A stretch of DNA of 64,000 bases from Ornithodoros turicata (taxonomy: Eukaryota; Arthropoda; Arachnida; Ixodida; Argasidae): contig NC_088202.1 in the NCBI RefSeq assembly GCF_037126465.1, positions 89,756,160 to 89,820,159 on the forward strand. Direction: 5' to 3'. The notes under the pieces are model-generated. The model was not told where the DNA came from and did not search any database. It saw only the letters and a program-made list of their open reading frames with translations. Shown here piece by piece: positions 12,667 through 24,140 of the stretch; positions within the stretch are counted from its first letter, which is position 1, and every line of letters starts with the position of its first letter. The translations under genes were made by a program, and so were the position numbers.

Positions 12667-13375
12667 GGTACACTGTGTTGACTTTGCCTCTGAAGTGGTA
12701 TGCTAATCAAACAATACAGGTAGAAACTGTTCCTCCATTCTCCTACAAATGTAACAACAGTTACAAATGCACTAGTATACCACTGCAAATTTATCCACAG
12801 TAGGCTAGAAAAAGCAAACACATGTAGAAGGTTGGAACCCTCACTGTTCATTGTAGGTTTCATCAAGATAAATCTTAATGTAGTGGTTTCCTGGGTTTGG
12901 TGAATACTTGCCTACTTTTTTTGGGATTTTTGGTTGAATGGGCAACTATTGCACACACATTTCAAGTAATTATTGCATCTCGTAATGATGCGCAATTCCC
13001 CAGGCTACGACATCAGTGTCACTGGATGATACCTCACCATTTTCTGATGAAAACATAATCAATAGGAGCTTTACTGCAACCCCAGCCATTCTTTCCTTGG
13101 TGCTGTTGCTGGTGAAAAAAAGTTTGTTTTGGAGGATGCCTTGCAATCTGGATGCCACTACAAACATTTCGTACTGGCCTACCTTGAGCTTCGTATTCTT
13201 TGGAGTATGGCCTCCATTTAACCAACCTGGCTTTTACTAGGCAGTAGCTATTGCAAAATGTAGTAAATTCATACTCAAATTGGTATACATTTTCTTTTAC
13301 ATGTATTTACCACATCCAACTTTTCAGTAACAAAAAAAGAAAAAGCATGTCTCATGAAGACAGGGATACTGGATA

Positions 13376-13381
13376 TTTATT
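13376..13381 (-). promoter_or_regulatory. Poly(A) signal overlapping the WDR61 stop codon
   Basis: On the minus strand the gene ends GTGTAATAAATATCC. AATAAA overlaps the last two bases of the TAA stop, which would allow a 3' untranslated region of only a few tens of bases. Whether this signal is used cannot be told from sequence alone. Confidence 0.5.
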
Positions 13382-16300
13382 ACACTGGACAGTCGTAAAT
13401 TACGATACTTTTGTCTTCAGACACTGACACTAGCCGGCTTCCATTAGGATTGTACTTCACACACCACACCTGGTCGGAGTGCTCACTGAATGTGTGCACA
13501 CATTCCTTAGCTGCCAAGTTCCATACCTTCACAGTCTTGTCTGATGAACTGAAATGTACACAATAGGTAGAACAGCTTTGAAGTCATACTAAGAATAGAT
13601 GGTAGAGATCAATAAACAAAAAAAAGGGAGTGTTAAAAAACCTTTTTAACCTGTCCGTTTTATCCCTTTATGGTCAGAAGCATTTATTATGCAAGGCTGT
13701 GATCTGCGGCCAGGATGGTTTCTGTCCTTCAAGCAGTACTGCATAAAGAAAGACACAGGGCAACCTACCTTGATGCAAAATGGGCATTGTCTGAGCAAAA
13801 TGAAACGTGCAACACCCAAGAGCCATGACCCGAGAGAGTTGTAACAAGGTCCGCATGTTGGCTGTTGGAAAGAAACATACCATGATCATGTATAGTCACT
13901 TTCATGCTGCAATACATTAAGACAAATTTCATTTTGAAATTCAAAGCAGGCACTCATATTTAGCTGTGCTCAACCTGACAGTGTTGCTGGTCATCTCTTT
14001 TCCTATATTCCCAAGAGAACAGTATTGACTTGAACAATTAATGCACTTCTCTACCTGAAAACGTAGTGCCACAAGAGGGTGCATGCCGTTCCGAACTAAA
14101 TCTCTCTATTGCAAGTCGAGTGCGCTAACCACTATGCTGCACTGGCAACAAATCTCCGATGACTTACCAAGGGCCTCAATCAGTAGTTTATCCAGAATTG
14201 CAAGCTTGGGGGGTGTTGCAAAAAAATGGGGGGTGCAGTTACATTGTAAGAGTGGTACACAGGGGAAAAAAAATGGGGGGGGGGCGAACATTTCGGGGGT
14301 CACTGGCCTCAATTAAAGGGCGGTCACATCTGTTTCAGTCGATTTCAAAACTATAGTGTCACTTTATTCCTCCTGACCACTGACCACGGTAGCGAAAATC
14401 CCACATTAAATAGCGGCTTAGTTTGACTGTTATTCGACGGAACACATGACAAGAGCAGACGGCGGATGTCGAGAGTATGTCAGAATTCCCACTCTGGAAA
14501 AATGAGAAAACGTCACTCCCTAAGAACCAACGAGGGCGCGATCTTGAGAAAAGGAATTCCGCAGGCGTCTCGTAGAGTTACGGGGCATCTAGACAGCACC
14601 TTTCCTCCTATGAGGGCCGCGCCCTCACTCTCCGCTTACGAAGTAACTTCACACCGCCGGAGCTTCTGCAGCAACGAAAGTAGCGCTAATCTTTAAAACT
14701 TGATTATTTAATATCTAAGCACTTTTCTGACATAAAAATTAGCAGGGTAGATGGTCGGGCGATGCCAAACATAGTACTACTAGTTCCATAGATGGTTTTC
14801 CGGATGCGACCATCCCTTTAACAAACAGGATACTTGCTCACTATCTTCACATCCTCTCCTGCATGTTTTTTCATACACACATATGTACAACACAGAAGAG
14901 AGTGAGTGCGTGTCTCATACGTTAATTGAGGGCCTTGGTAAGTCTTCGGAGACCCGTTGCCAGCCCAATTTGGATAGTGCACTCAACCAGCAATCAAAAG
15001 GTGCGTGGTTCAATTCCCACCACTCTGTCTGGGTTTCATTGATGACTGCCATGTTCGTGCAACTTCAGGCTTGTGTAGTATTTGTCTGTTGGTGTTCCAG
15101 CCTTAGAACAGTTACTTTCCATTTGGATAATTGTCCCAAGAATCAACAACAAATTCTCTCGTCATCACTTTTCTGGTCTTTCGCAGTCGATCACATCGAT
15201 CACTGTTGTTCTCGTGCTAAAGAAATTCCTGCTTTCATGATCCTCCTCACAATAATACAGGAGCACATCGTGCTCCAATGCAGAACGGTTCACTCGCAAA
15301 CCATCTTGTTGTGTTTGCCTCATTTATTCTGTTTCCGTGAGACAGTCACAGTCACTATCAACTCTGCATGCGGCCACTGCATGTTCCACCTGAAGGGTCC
15401 AGCAACATCCAGCGGTTGCGTGGTACACTGACGCTAGTCCTCCTGGTACAGGGTGTCTACCAAGCTGCAGCCTTCAAATTCCCTGACTTTTCCAGGTTTT
15501 CACCGATTATTTCAAGCAAATTCCCCGAGCAAAACAAATGGGAAATTGTTGCCTGCTGCTACGCTTCGATAGAGGGCAGGGGGGAGATCTCTCATAAAAC
15601 AGATTAATGAGGCTGCCCCACTTTTCTGCCTCTAAGTTTGCCATGCGGCAAAGCTGTTGCAGCATGGCTGCTCAACCTCTGATTCGCACTCGTGATTCGC
15701 TGCGCATCGCCACAGCTCTTGTCTTCGATTTTCTCTGACATCAGCCGCTTTTTGGCAAATTCTCTGACAATTCCTGATTTTCCAGTTTGGTAGACACCCT
15801 GTCGTATCACCGCAAATTCTGTATACAGGCGTCAGCCGATTTTCCGGACTCCTGAGAACCACAGAATAGGTCCAAATTATCGAGAAGTTCGAATTTATAG
15901 TGAATGGCAAAGATCGACTTGGTCTGCAAATCTGTCTATGTACATTTGTTTCGCGGCACGAACACGGGACAACGCATTGCAGTGAATTTCTGCCAGTGTT
16001 GGACTCTCACTGTGTACGCATTCATGATCGTGTTGACGGCTGCGCTGCAAGGGGGAGCATCAACATCCTCGTAGCTACCGTCGTCACTCGAGCTATAAGC
16101 CTTCCGCCTGTCTTAAGCAGAGCAGTTCAGCACATACACATAAGCTCTGATGCGCTCTGTTCTGCCATGCTTCTGGCTTTCGAGAGACGGTAGGTCCCAA
16201 AAAATAAGCTAGCTTCGGTCGAAATGTGTAGGAAAAATAGAGCTGTTCTATTAAAGAACGGTCCGAAATCCTGGAAGTGGAAATACATTGGTTCTATGGG

Positions 16301-19300
16301 AGGTTTAATAAGCCACTAGTTTTGTCCCAAAAAATTTGGTAATGTCAAAATATTTGGAGTCCAAAATATCGGTCGGCAACAGTAGCACTCGGCTCACGTC
16401 TCTCGAGCCAGCAGGACTAATATCCTTGAAAAACTGTCCTTCGACTGCTGAGAAACCTAGAGTGACGTGTGCATGTTCAGTGGCATTCTACTTGTACCCA
16501 TCTACTTTGTTGATATGATCCAGACCGGCGATTTCACTAAAGTTCATGTGTAACAAATAACGACTGGATTTCGCGTTCCTATCTATAGTATCTTTATAAA
16601 GGGGTTTGACTGTATTACAGATTTTCCAAATGGCAATAGGTGGTACATTACAGTTACACAGAAAACACAGAATGGAACGTACACATCATAGACTTTTATG
16701 TGACAGTCATCCGATGCTGTGACCAACATCTGGGAATCTGGTGAGAACGTCAATGACCTGATGGGCATTGCATGGCCTGTAAGGAGGAAACAGGTTTGTG
16801 AACCTTCAGAGATCTGCAAATGGTTCCACAAAACTCCACTGCCACCTTAAGTTCTCCTGCATTTTTCTTTTTCTCTTGGGCCTCATCTTATATTTACAAG
16901 AAGAGGGCTTTGGAATAAGCAGCACAGAAAAGAAAATTTTACAAAGCATTATGGTTTCTGAAATTCAACCACTGTGTAGTGTAGTGAGGTTCGCTACACT
17001 TAATATCTCATTAATTTGGGATCGCACATTCAAAAGCTTTTGAGTGGGAGGTTAGGTTACGACTGGAATTACATCCCGAAAGACATTTTTATGCATGAAA
17101 ATTTCAAGAAGTTCAAAATTAAGTGTTCAAATGTGCGTTGAAAGTATTTGTGTGCGACTGGAGAGCATAATATAAGGGTGGCTGATCTACTACAATCTTT
17201 AAAGCATCAGTATGGTATTTCTAAAGCAAATACATAAAAAAAATATGCATGGGCAAAGTCCCACTATGCTTGTGCCACACACATTCAGCAAGATTCAACA
17301 GAATAAGTGCTTCAGTGTGTAGTTCCACACTGGTAAGTTGAAGCAGACCCCATCATTAGTGCTTTGAACTTCCAAACTCTTAGCACAATCCCAACATTGA
17401 AAACCATGCAGGAGATAACATCACTTCACCCTTCCCATAGCATACCCACCTCACTTCAACCTCACATGCACTCCAGATCTTCAATCTAATCTCATCCCCA
17501 TATATGATCTGGAAACTTCCTACCTTAACTCACTTTTCTCTCATTTCATCTCAATTGTGCTTGGTGGAGGGAAGTCAATATCACCCTCATCTGGGATCTA
17601 ACGAGGTAGCAGGTCTAGAGAAAGCTTCTTACAAACGCTCTCAAATCATGACAAAAATGTAGTACGAGGCTGATCAAGCTTGAACTTGCCTTCTAGTGTA
17701 TGTACCAGCTTCCCTGTAGAGATGTCAAATACATTGATGATGCCATCGATGGCTCCACTGGCAATATATTTTCCATCAGGACTCTAAACAAAACTTTTTT
17801 AGTTTACACTCACACTTTTTTCTTTTTATGGATATCTATTTGAGTTGGCATTAAGCAAACACAAAAAAGTGTCACACATTAATGTTATAAGATAAGCTTG
17901 TATTGGCAAACGAAGACCACAGAAAAACAGATAGTGCTATGAGTACTTGGAAACCATTCAACAGTATGAAAAAGATTTTTTTAAATAAAGGAAAGAAAGA
18001 CGTGCAAAACAAAAACTGACAATGTAGTAGTCTCCTTAGATGTGGTTCGTTACACTTATTGCACTGCAGGCCAGAGTATTGAAGAGAAAATAATTATTTT
18101 CCTATGTGCTGCCAAACTTTCTAAGTACAGTATGTACGACCTATTTGAAACACTATGTGGGTTTCTAGTGGTCTAATACAGGGTGAAAAAGAGTCATCGA
18201 CAATGTCGTTCTTTGCTTGAACACGACCTATAAAGAAATTACAAATATACACTTACAAATGCAATACTCAGTGTGAATTTTCCTGTTGTGTCAAGGGATG
18301 ACTCCAGTTTGCAGCTTTCTACGCCATAAAGGTTTATCTTTCCAGAATGAGATCCCGAAGCCAGGAACCGAGAATCTGGTGAGAAGGTGACTGACCAGGC
18401 ATCCACTTTGAACAAGTAAAAATGCAAATGTTACTTTGTAGCCTTCAAAGCAAAATAAGTTTTTCTTTTGGCAAGGCTAGACTTCGGTGGGATGATCCTA
18501 TGTCAAACCTCAGAATGGCACTTAACCACACAAAGAAACTTCTGGAAAACGAAAAAAAAAAAAAAAGCTATCCTGACATTCCCAACTCGTGATGCGACAT
18601 GTGTGAGTGTTATGTTCAAGGAATGCTATTTTCAGATAGGCCTTGTCCGCTATACCTTAAAGTGTCACTACGAGCTAAATCTCGTGTCTTCGGAATCATG
18701 CCTAATTTATGTTGTCGCAATCTACATGTCTCACATTAAATTCTCCCAAAGTATGTTTTCTCCGTAAGATGCCAAAGTATCATAAAATTAATTTCTAGTT
18801 TTGAGAAGAATGGCATCATAGTATGTGCAGTCTCTCATCCGTCTGGCAACATTGCTCCTCCAAGCTCGATTTCAGTCTCCTCACGACAGCTGCTGGCAAC
18901 TTCCAACGTGATGTGGAGAGTGGAGAGCTCGAGGGTGCATCCACTGGTGCTAGGAGATAGACACCAGAACTCATGGTGATGCCACCTACTCTTCGAGAAC
19001 CCGGAACTATCAAGTTCTGCGAGTTATTTCGAAACTTCGTAGAAGCCCGTAATGTTCGTTGATGGTATCAATATTTTGTGTACTGAGCCTTTGAGTTAGG
19101 TTAATTTAGAATACAGAATAAAGGAAATAACATTTTTTAGTCTGTAGCTGCACTATAAAGCCCATCATTCTATTGAGACCATCCCATTTGAACATCAATA
19201 AGAAACATGATTTAAAAGGAAATAAACACCTGAAATAAATGTGCAAATTTGGCACAATTTCCTTTTATAATCTGTGACCTAAGCCACCACAGGAAAAAAA

Positions 19301-22300
19301 AAAATTATGGAGGCTGCCCTCACTGCAAGTAGCTTAGCAGGTAACTTAAAGACCCAAGACTAAAATAATACTCAAGAATTAATCATTCTACGCAGTTCCT
19401 GTAACTGCATATGCGTTACCCAGATATCGATAATGATAACACCTTGCACATGTAGAAGCACTGTGCAGAATGGGAATTAAATGCAGCATGTTAGTATCGC
19501 GAAGTTCAGGATCTGATGTGAAAATGCATACCAGGACCAGCATCTATGCTTTTCTTTTCCTCTCCTGTTGCTAAATCCCACAGCTTTATGTTGGAGTCCA
19601 AAGAACTAGAAGCAGCCACTGTAATTAATATAACAATATTAGGAATGTTGCTGCATCACAACATTACATACATTAGGCCACAACTGACCACCCAATACCA
19701 GGCACATTACTCAATGCTGCGGTTAAAGGGCCAGTAAAATTGCTCACTACGAATCGAATATGTAGCAAGAAATATTCCATTTGAATAGTAGACAAAAACG
19801 CAGCACTACTGCAAATAATTTTTGAGAAGGCAGCAGCAGGCACCGAACTACATTGCAATGGCACAAGATCGATTTTATATTTGTCTGGAATGGCAGCATG
19901 AGTACTGCAAAAAAGAAAAAACTCAAATACAGCACGTAGTGGCTCTTTCCCTACAGCCTAAAATGAAAAGTAATGAAGACATGTTACAACATGACATGGA
20001 TAAAATTTCGGACTGGTGTTCATCATGGCAAATGCATCTAAATAACACCAAATGTAAAATCGTTCACTTTTCAAGGAAGCGTAGTAGCCTGCATTATAAT
20101 TATAAGGTTAAATCAGAAGCTCTCACGATCTGTGATTCATACAAATATCTTGGTGTCTTACTAACCGCAGACCTGGAGTGGAGCTCTCATATTAACTCTA
20201 TATCCGCTGAAGCTAACCGAACCCTAGGGTATCTTAAACGTAATCTCCGCCCTTGCCCACCACAGGTACGGCTCCGAGCCTACGAAACATTTGTAAGGCC
20301 AAAACTTGAGTATGCATCTGCCATATGGAACCCCCACCAGCATTATTTAATCGCCTCCCTCGAGGCGATTCAAAACAGGGCTGTACGTTTTATTACCTCA
20401 TCTTACTCCCGCTTCACAAGTGTATCTGCCCTTAAGTTTCACCATAATATAGCTCTCCTCTCCACCAGGCGCCGAATTGCGTCACTATGCCTCTTACACA
20501 AGATTTACCACAACACCACACTTCACACTAACCTGCTTCTCCCACCTGATTACATTTCCAACAGGGTTGATCATGGTAAAAAGATTAAGCTTGTTCACTG
20601 TCATTCTAATCACTGCCAGCAATCATTCATTCCATCTGCAGTCAGAGAGTGGAATGCACTACCTGAGCTTATCATCAACATTACTGACCCCCAGTCATTT
20701 CGCCGTCACTTATGTTCACACTTCCGTGTAACATGATATTTTTCTATGCTTGACGTCCAGTGCTTTATGTACTTTTTCTTCCTTGATGTTATTTTTTCTT
20801 TTGTAAGTTCGTGTGCTTGCTATCCTATTTTGTTTCTTCGCCCATCCCTCATGTAATGCCCTCGGGCCTTTGAGGTAATGGAAATAAATAAATAAATAAA
20901 TAAATGAAGACTCTGGGTATGGGCTCAGCATGTCGCTAATATACTATAGTGTTGTTATACCTAGCAAATTTTTGCTCAGAGTGACCAAGGCCCACTTTCA
21001 CGATTGTTGAGGAAATTTCTCACTTCCATCCTCAATAGCTTTGCCAGTGTTGAGGATAGAATTGTGTGCCAGAAGCACTGCCAAATCCACTGAGGATGCC
21101 AGGAATCTCCTCGCTGTTTGTGCAAGTGGGCTCTGGTCTCCAGGCACTGTACTACAGTGATGTTGGTTACCAGTCTGTTGCAGGTCTGCAAGCCAAAGGG
21201 TAGTTGCATAAACCTCATGGAGCAAAGATTTTAGATGTGGCTCGAACCTCAGTAAAAAGCTGGAATCCAGAATTTTTTTATGCACAAACCTATGCAGTGT
21301 AATACTGCAGCATTCTGACAATCGCTAGGTTTTCAGAATAGTGTTTTATAACTTAAAGGAGCAAGGAAATTACATCTACAGTGACGCCTCAAGGTGTTCT
21401 GGCACAAGGAAAACTCAGCTTTGGCACACGAGCACACAGCTTCCTAACAGCACCATGGCCGAGCAGGTTAAGATGTCCCGCTCGTTGGTGGTAGCCAAGG
21501 TCGTGCTGAAGACTGGGAGGTGATGGGTTCGAATCCTACTCTGCTGTCTGAGGTTTTCCGTGGGTTTTCCGAAGACTTTCCAGACGAATGTCGGCACAGT
21601 TCCCCCTGAAGTCGGCCCAGGACGCAGACTAACCCTCCTGTCCCCCCCACTCCTTCCTGCTGTCCTCTCTCCATCTATCCACATCTGTACGCCACTCATA
21701 GTCACTGTTCCTTTGCGGTGCTAACACTGAATAAAAAAATTAAAACACACAGCTTCCTAATTTACCATTGAAGGGCCTCACGCGGGAATGATGCCTCTCT
21801 GGCGCTATGGAATGAACGCTTTATATTTTGCTTATAGAGCAAGGTTGATTTATAATATGAAATAGAATAAATTTAGCATTTTTGTAGTCTGAAGTGGCAC
21901 TTTAAGTGGGCTCTTGCTTCAAGTTAACACGAGTAGATTCAGGAAACCACCTTCTGCAGCTGCACAGAGAAGCTTGTGAGGTACCTATAGCACTGCTGCA
22001 ACCTGCCTAAGTGAACTGTACAAATTCATGCAGAGGTATAGGCATAAGTAAGCCTGGCAGTACAAACAGGTTCCACTGCCACGCTCCTTGTCCCCTATTG
22101 TACTTTACAGGGCCGAGTCTCACGGACCCCTTGTAAATGAATGCTCTTACCACTTCCATCATGTGCGATGTCAACTGAGACAACTCCAAGAGCATGGCCT
22201 TCAAGAACGTGCTGCAGGTCTAGTTTCTCTTCGTCCCTGTAAGTGTATTTAACTGTATACATAATGCTTATATAATGGCTTTGTGTAATGTAAGACACTG

Positions 22301-22943
22301 TGCTAAATGCATTACGACGGACATTATCTGAATGCTTTCCATTTTTAGACAGAGATCCCATATTAAATACAAATTTTAAGCTGTACTTTTCCTTAAGCAG
22401 TCTACAAAACCACTTTGTGTGTTTTTCCCCACTTACTGCAAAATCTTTTAATTTTGAAACACCACTTTTACGCGAATGAAGCACAGGGCCCATATTTGTG
22501 ACCACTAAATTTTGTTAATTGTAATACTAAAGTTTGTGGCTTAATTGGCTTACATGCAATATGTCTTTGCCTGTAGCACATTTGATAAAAGCGACACTGC
22601 ACAAAATTCACAACATTAAGGGCTCGCAAGCAGTGAGGGTTTCACAGTACTTAACATTTAATTGACAGCATATTCTGTGACGAACCTGCTGTTGTGTGTG
22701 CTTATCATATCAGAATCATATATTACATGCATGACAGTTAGAAGCCTGTTGGTATATTATTACAAAGTGAACAGCAAAAGTGAAGTAGTACTTAATTGCG
22801 TGGTTATTCACAGAGATGTGCATAACATTCCACTGACCATTTCCAACACTTAACAGTGTCATCAACTGAACCCGTGAGGATGTAGTTTGTGCCATCTTTT
22901 TCCATCTTTGTCCAAGCACAGCTCCATATCGAATCTTCATGCG
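13380..22943 (-). CDS. WDR61: WD repeat protein 61 / SKI8 (exons 2 to 9)
   Basis: Seven-bladed beta-propeller scaffold. In animals it is a subunit of the SKI complex, which feeds mRNA to the cytoplasmic exosome, and of the PAF1 transcription complex in the nucleus. Minus-strand exons: 22943-22838, 22236-22151, 19618-19532, 18405-18257, 17783-17690, 16776-16683, 13861-13769, 13548-13380. All phases join without a stop, giving 292 codons plus stop. Typical blades are seen: [73 protein letters not shown] and a C-terminal IYDCPV. One donor is GC (AAG|GCAAGT at 17690/17689); the rest are GT. The first exon, expected to hold about 14 residues and end in phase 1, was not found between 22944 and 26900. 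Introns are loaded with repeats. Confidence 0.95.
14086..14188 (-). repeat. tRNA-derived SINE fragment (minus)
   Basis: Read on the minus strand it runs GAGGCCCTTGGTAAGTCATC, then an A-box-like TAGTGGTTAGCGCACTCG and a weak B-box AGTTCGGAACGG. It shares its leading segment with the plus-strand copy at 14919. It lies in WDR61 intron 8 side DNA between exons ending at 13861 and starting at 16683. Confidence 0.6.
14317..14817. repeat. TTAA-type MITE, family 1, third copy
   Basis: A 501 bp copy of the same element as 2850-3340, flanked by TTAA at 14313-14316 and 14818-14821. The left end reads AGGGCGGTC and the right end GACCATCCCT. It sits in a WDR61 intron between two oppositely oriented SINE fragments. 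Confidence 0.75.
14919..15080 (+). repeat. tRNA-derived SINE fragment (plus)
   Basis: Begins TTAATTGAGGGCCTTGGTAA, carries an A-box-like GATAGTGCACTCAACC and a B-box GTGGTTCAATTCCCACC, and continues into a CTGTCTGGGTTTCATTGATG body. It is the inverted partner of the fragment at 14086-14188. Confidence 0.6.
15449..15801. repeat. 353 bp inverted-repeat MITE (CAGGGTGTCTACCAA ends)
   Basis: The left end reads CAGGGTGTCTACCAAGCTG and the right end is its inverse, CAGTTTGGTAGACACCCTG, matching at 18 of 19 positions. Inside each end are echoing words such as AATTCCCTGACTTTTCC and GGAAAATCAGGAATTGTC. No frame of its own. The target duplication is not clear, so I do not name the superfamily. Confidence 0.7.
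16777..19531 (-). other. WDR61 introns without recognised repeats
   Basis: Three introns (16777-17689, 17784-18256 and 18406-19531) separate the middle exons. They are A/T-rich with several homopolymer A tracts. Around 18655 the words CCTTAAAGTGTCACTACGAG look like the end of a TTAA-type MITE, but no matching second end was found. Nothing else can be supported. Confidence 0.5.
19940..20904 (+). mobile_element. 5'-truncated non-LTR retrotransposon (reverse transcriptase C-terminal part)
   Basis: The plus-strand frame to the stop at 20734-20736 matches the region after the YADD motif of jockey/CR1-type reverse transcriptases. Markers are [47 protein letters not shown] and [14 protein letters not shown]. 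The catalytic palm is absent, so the copy is 5'-truncated and dead. About 150 bp of 3' untranslated DNA follows, ending in a TTTGAGGTAATGG motif and an (AAAT)n tail at about 20881-20904, as expected of target-primed reverse transcription. It lies in a WDR61 intron in the antisense orientation. The frame upstream of about 19940 is not element-like, so the exact 5' edge is uncertain. Confidence 0.85.
21448..21745 (+). repeat. tRNA-derived SINE with 15 bp target duplication
   Basis: The head carries an A box in ATGGCCGAGCAGGTTAAGAT and a B box in GGGTTCGAATCC, the internal Pol III promoter layout of a tRNA-derived SINE. A body with GTGGGTTTTCC repeats follows, then an A-rich tail AATAAAAAAATTAAAA. 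The 15-mer CACACAGCTTCCTAA occurs directly on both sides (21433-21447 and 21746-21760), a clear target-site duplication. It lies in the WDR61 intron between the exons at 19618 and 22151. Confidence 0.93.
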
Positions 22944-23302
22944 CTGAATGAGCATTTGCAGGTGTAAGAATGGTAAGATTATGGCTCCCAGATTTTAGCA
23001 GGCGCAAGAATTTCGTAAATGTGTAAGCAGCATAACATACCTTGCTCTTGCTTGAATAGTACAGAGTACTGAAACAGAATACAGCATTTAGGGAAAGCAG
23101 CACCTCACACACAGCTAATATATAGTGGTGACCATAAGTATCACATAACGGGTGCACACAATTTTTCTGTAATTTAGACAGCAAAGGAAAGCTAGCTTTT
23201 ATTGAGCCATGTCACACGTGTTATAAAGTCATGTCCCGTTTATCCGGACTCCGTGGTGAACTAGACGCGAACTATACACCTACAGTGCCCTGAAAATAAG
23301 TA

Positions 23303-24111
23303 CAGTCAACTCCCATTTATCCGGACTTGACCGTTACCAGCGACAATGTCCGGATAGCGGGGCATCCGTGTAAGTGAAACACGATATTTTGAGCTGTCTA
23401 CGAGGCTCGTATTTATTTTGTAATGTATATGAAACTGTCCATACTCATTTGTGCAAGATTACTAAAGCACCAAGCTCTCCTAAGCTCTTAGTTAGGGCAC
23501 TAACTTCAGGAACATTACTTTTTTGTTCAAAAAACACCAGAGCAACTCTGAGTGCATTTCGGGCCTCTTGGAGTGTCACAACACATGCTTCTTCAGTGTC
23601 GTAATCTGAGTCGTGGCTGTCGTCATTCCAACCAACAATATCAATGACTTCTTCATCAGAAATGATGGTACACGTTTCATCATAGCCGTCCACATCGAGG
23701 AACTCAAAATATGCTGGTGGACTTTTTGACTAACTTTCTGATTTTTGGACTGAAGGCCCTTCCTTCCTCTGCAGCCTCAAATGACTGGACTGGTTATCAC
23801 CTTGCATGGGTATAATGGGAACACACCGCTGCCACACGCGACGTAACACACAGAAAACGAGACAGACAATGTCGCTCTTTGTTACAATGGGAAAGAGGGA
23901 CATCGTTGAAGCATAGTATGGAGTATGGACTCTACCCCCAACGTTGTCGCCCCCGCTGCCGAAAATGTAGGTCGCACATTGGCTCTGACCCTAGACCGTA
24001 TAAGTGAGGCAGGTTGTTGGATACTTTCCTATAGTGGTTCCTGGAAATTCTTGTTCGGATCCAGAAGCTGAAGCTAGGATAAGTGAAGCCCGGATAAATG
24101 GGGGTCGACTG
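23303..24111 (-). mobile_element. Tigger/pogo DNA transposon, internally deleted
   Basis: An 809 bp element bounded by TA duplications (23301-23302 and 24112-24113). The ends read CAGTCAACTCCCATTTATCC and, in reverse complement, CAGTCGACCCCCATTTATCC. On the minus strand, 23693-23445 keeps the acidic C-terminal tail of a pogo-like transposase (DEEVIDIVGW, VTLQEARNALRVALVFFEQ). The DNA-binding and catalytic parts are missing, so the copy could only move with help from a complete relative. Confidence 0.85.
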
Positions 24112-24140
24112 TAATTCAATTCCTTGACAGGATTATGCAT

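Noticed and set aside
21448..21540. Possible tRNA gene (plus)
   Set aside because: Same reasoning; a SINE body, A-rich tail and target duplication follow.
22095..22505. 136-codon minus-strand frame containing WDR61 exon 3
   Set aside because: Only 22236-22151 is coding; the rest is intron read-through bounded by clear splice sites.
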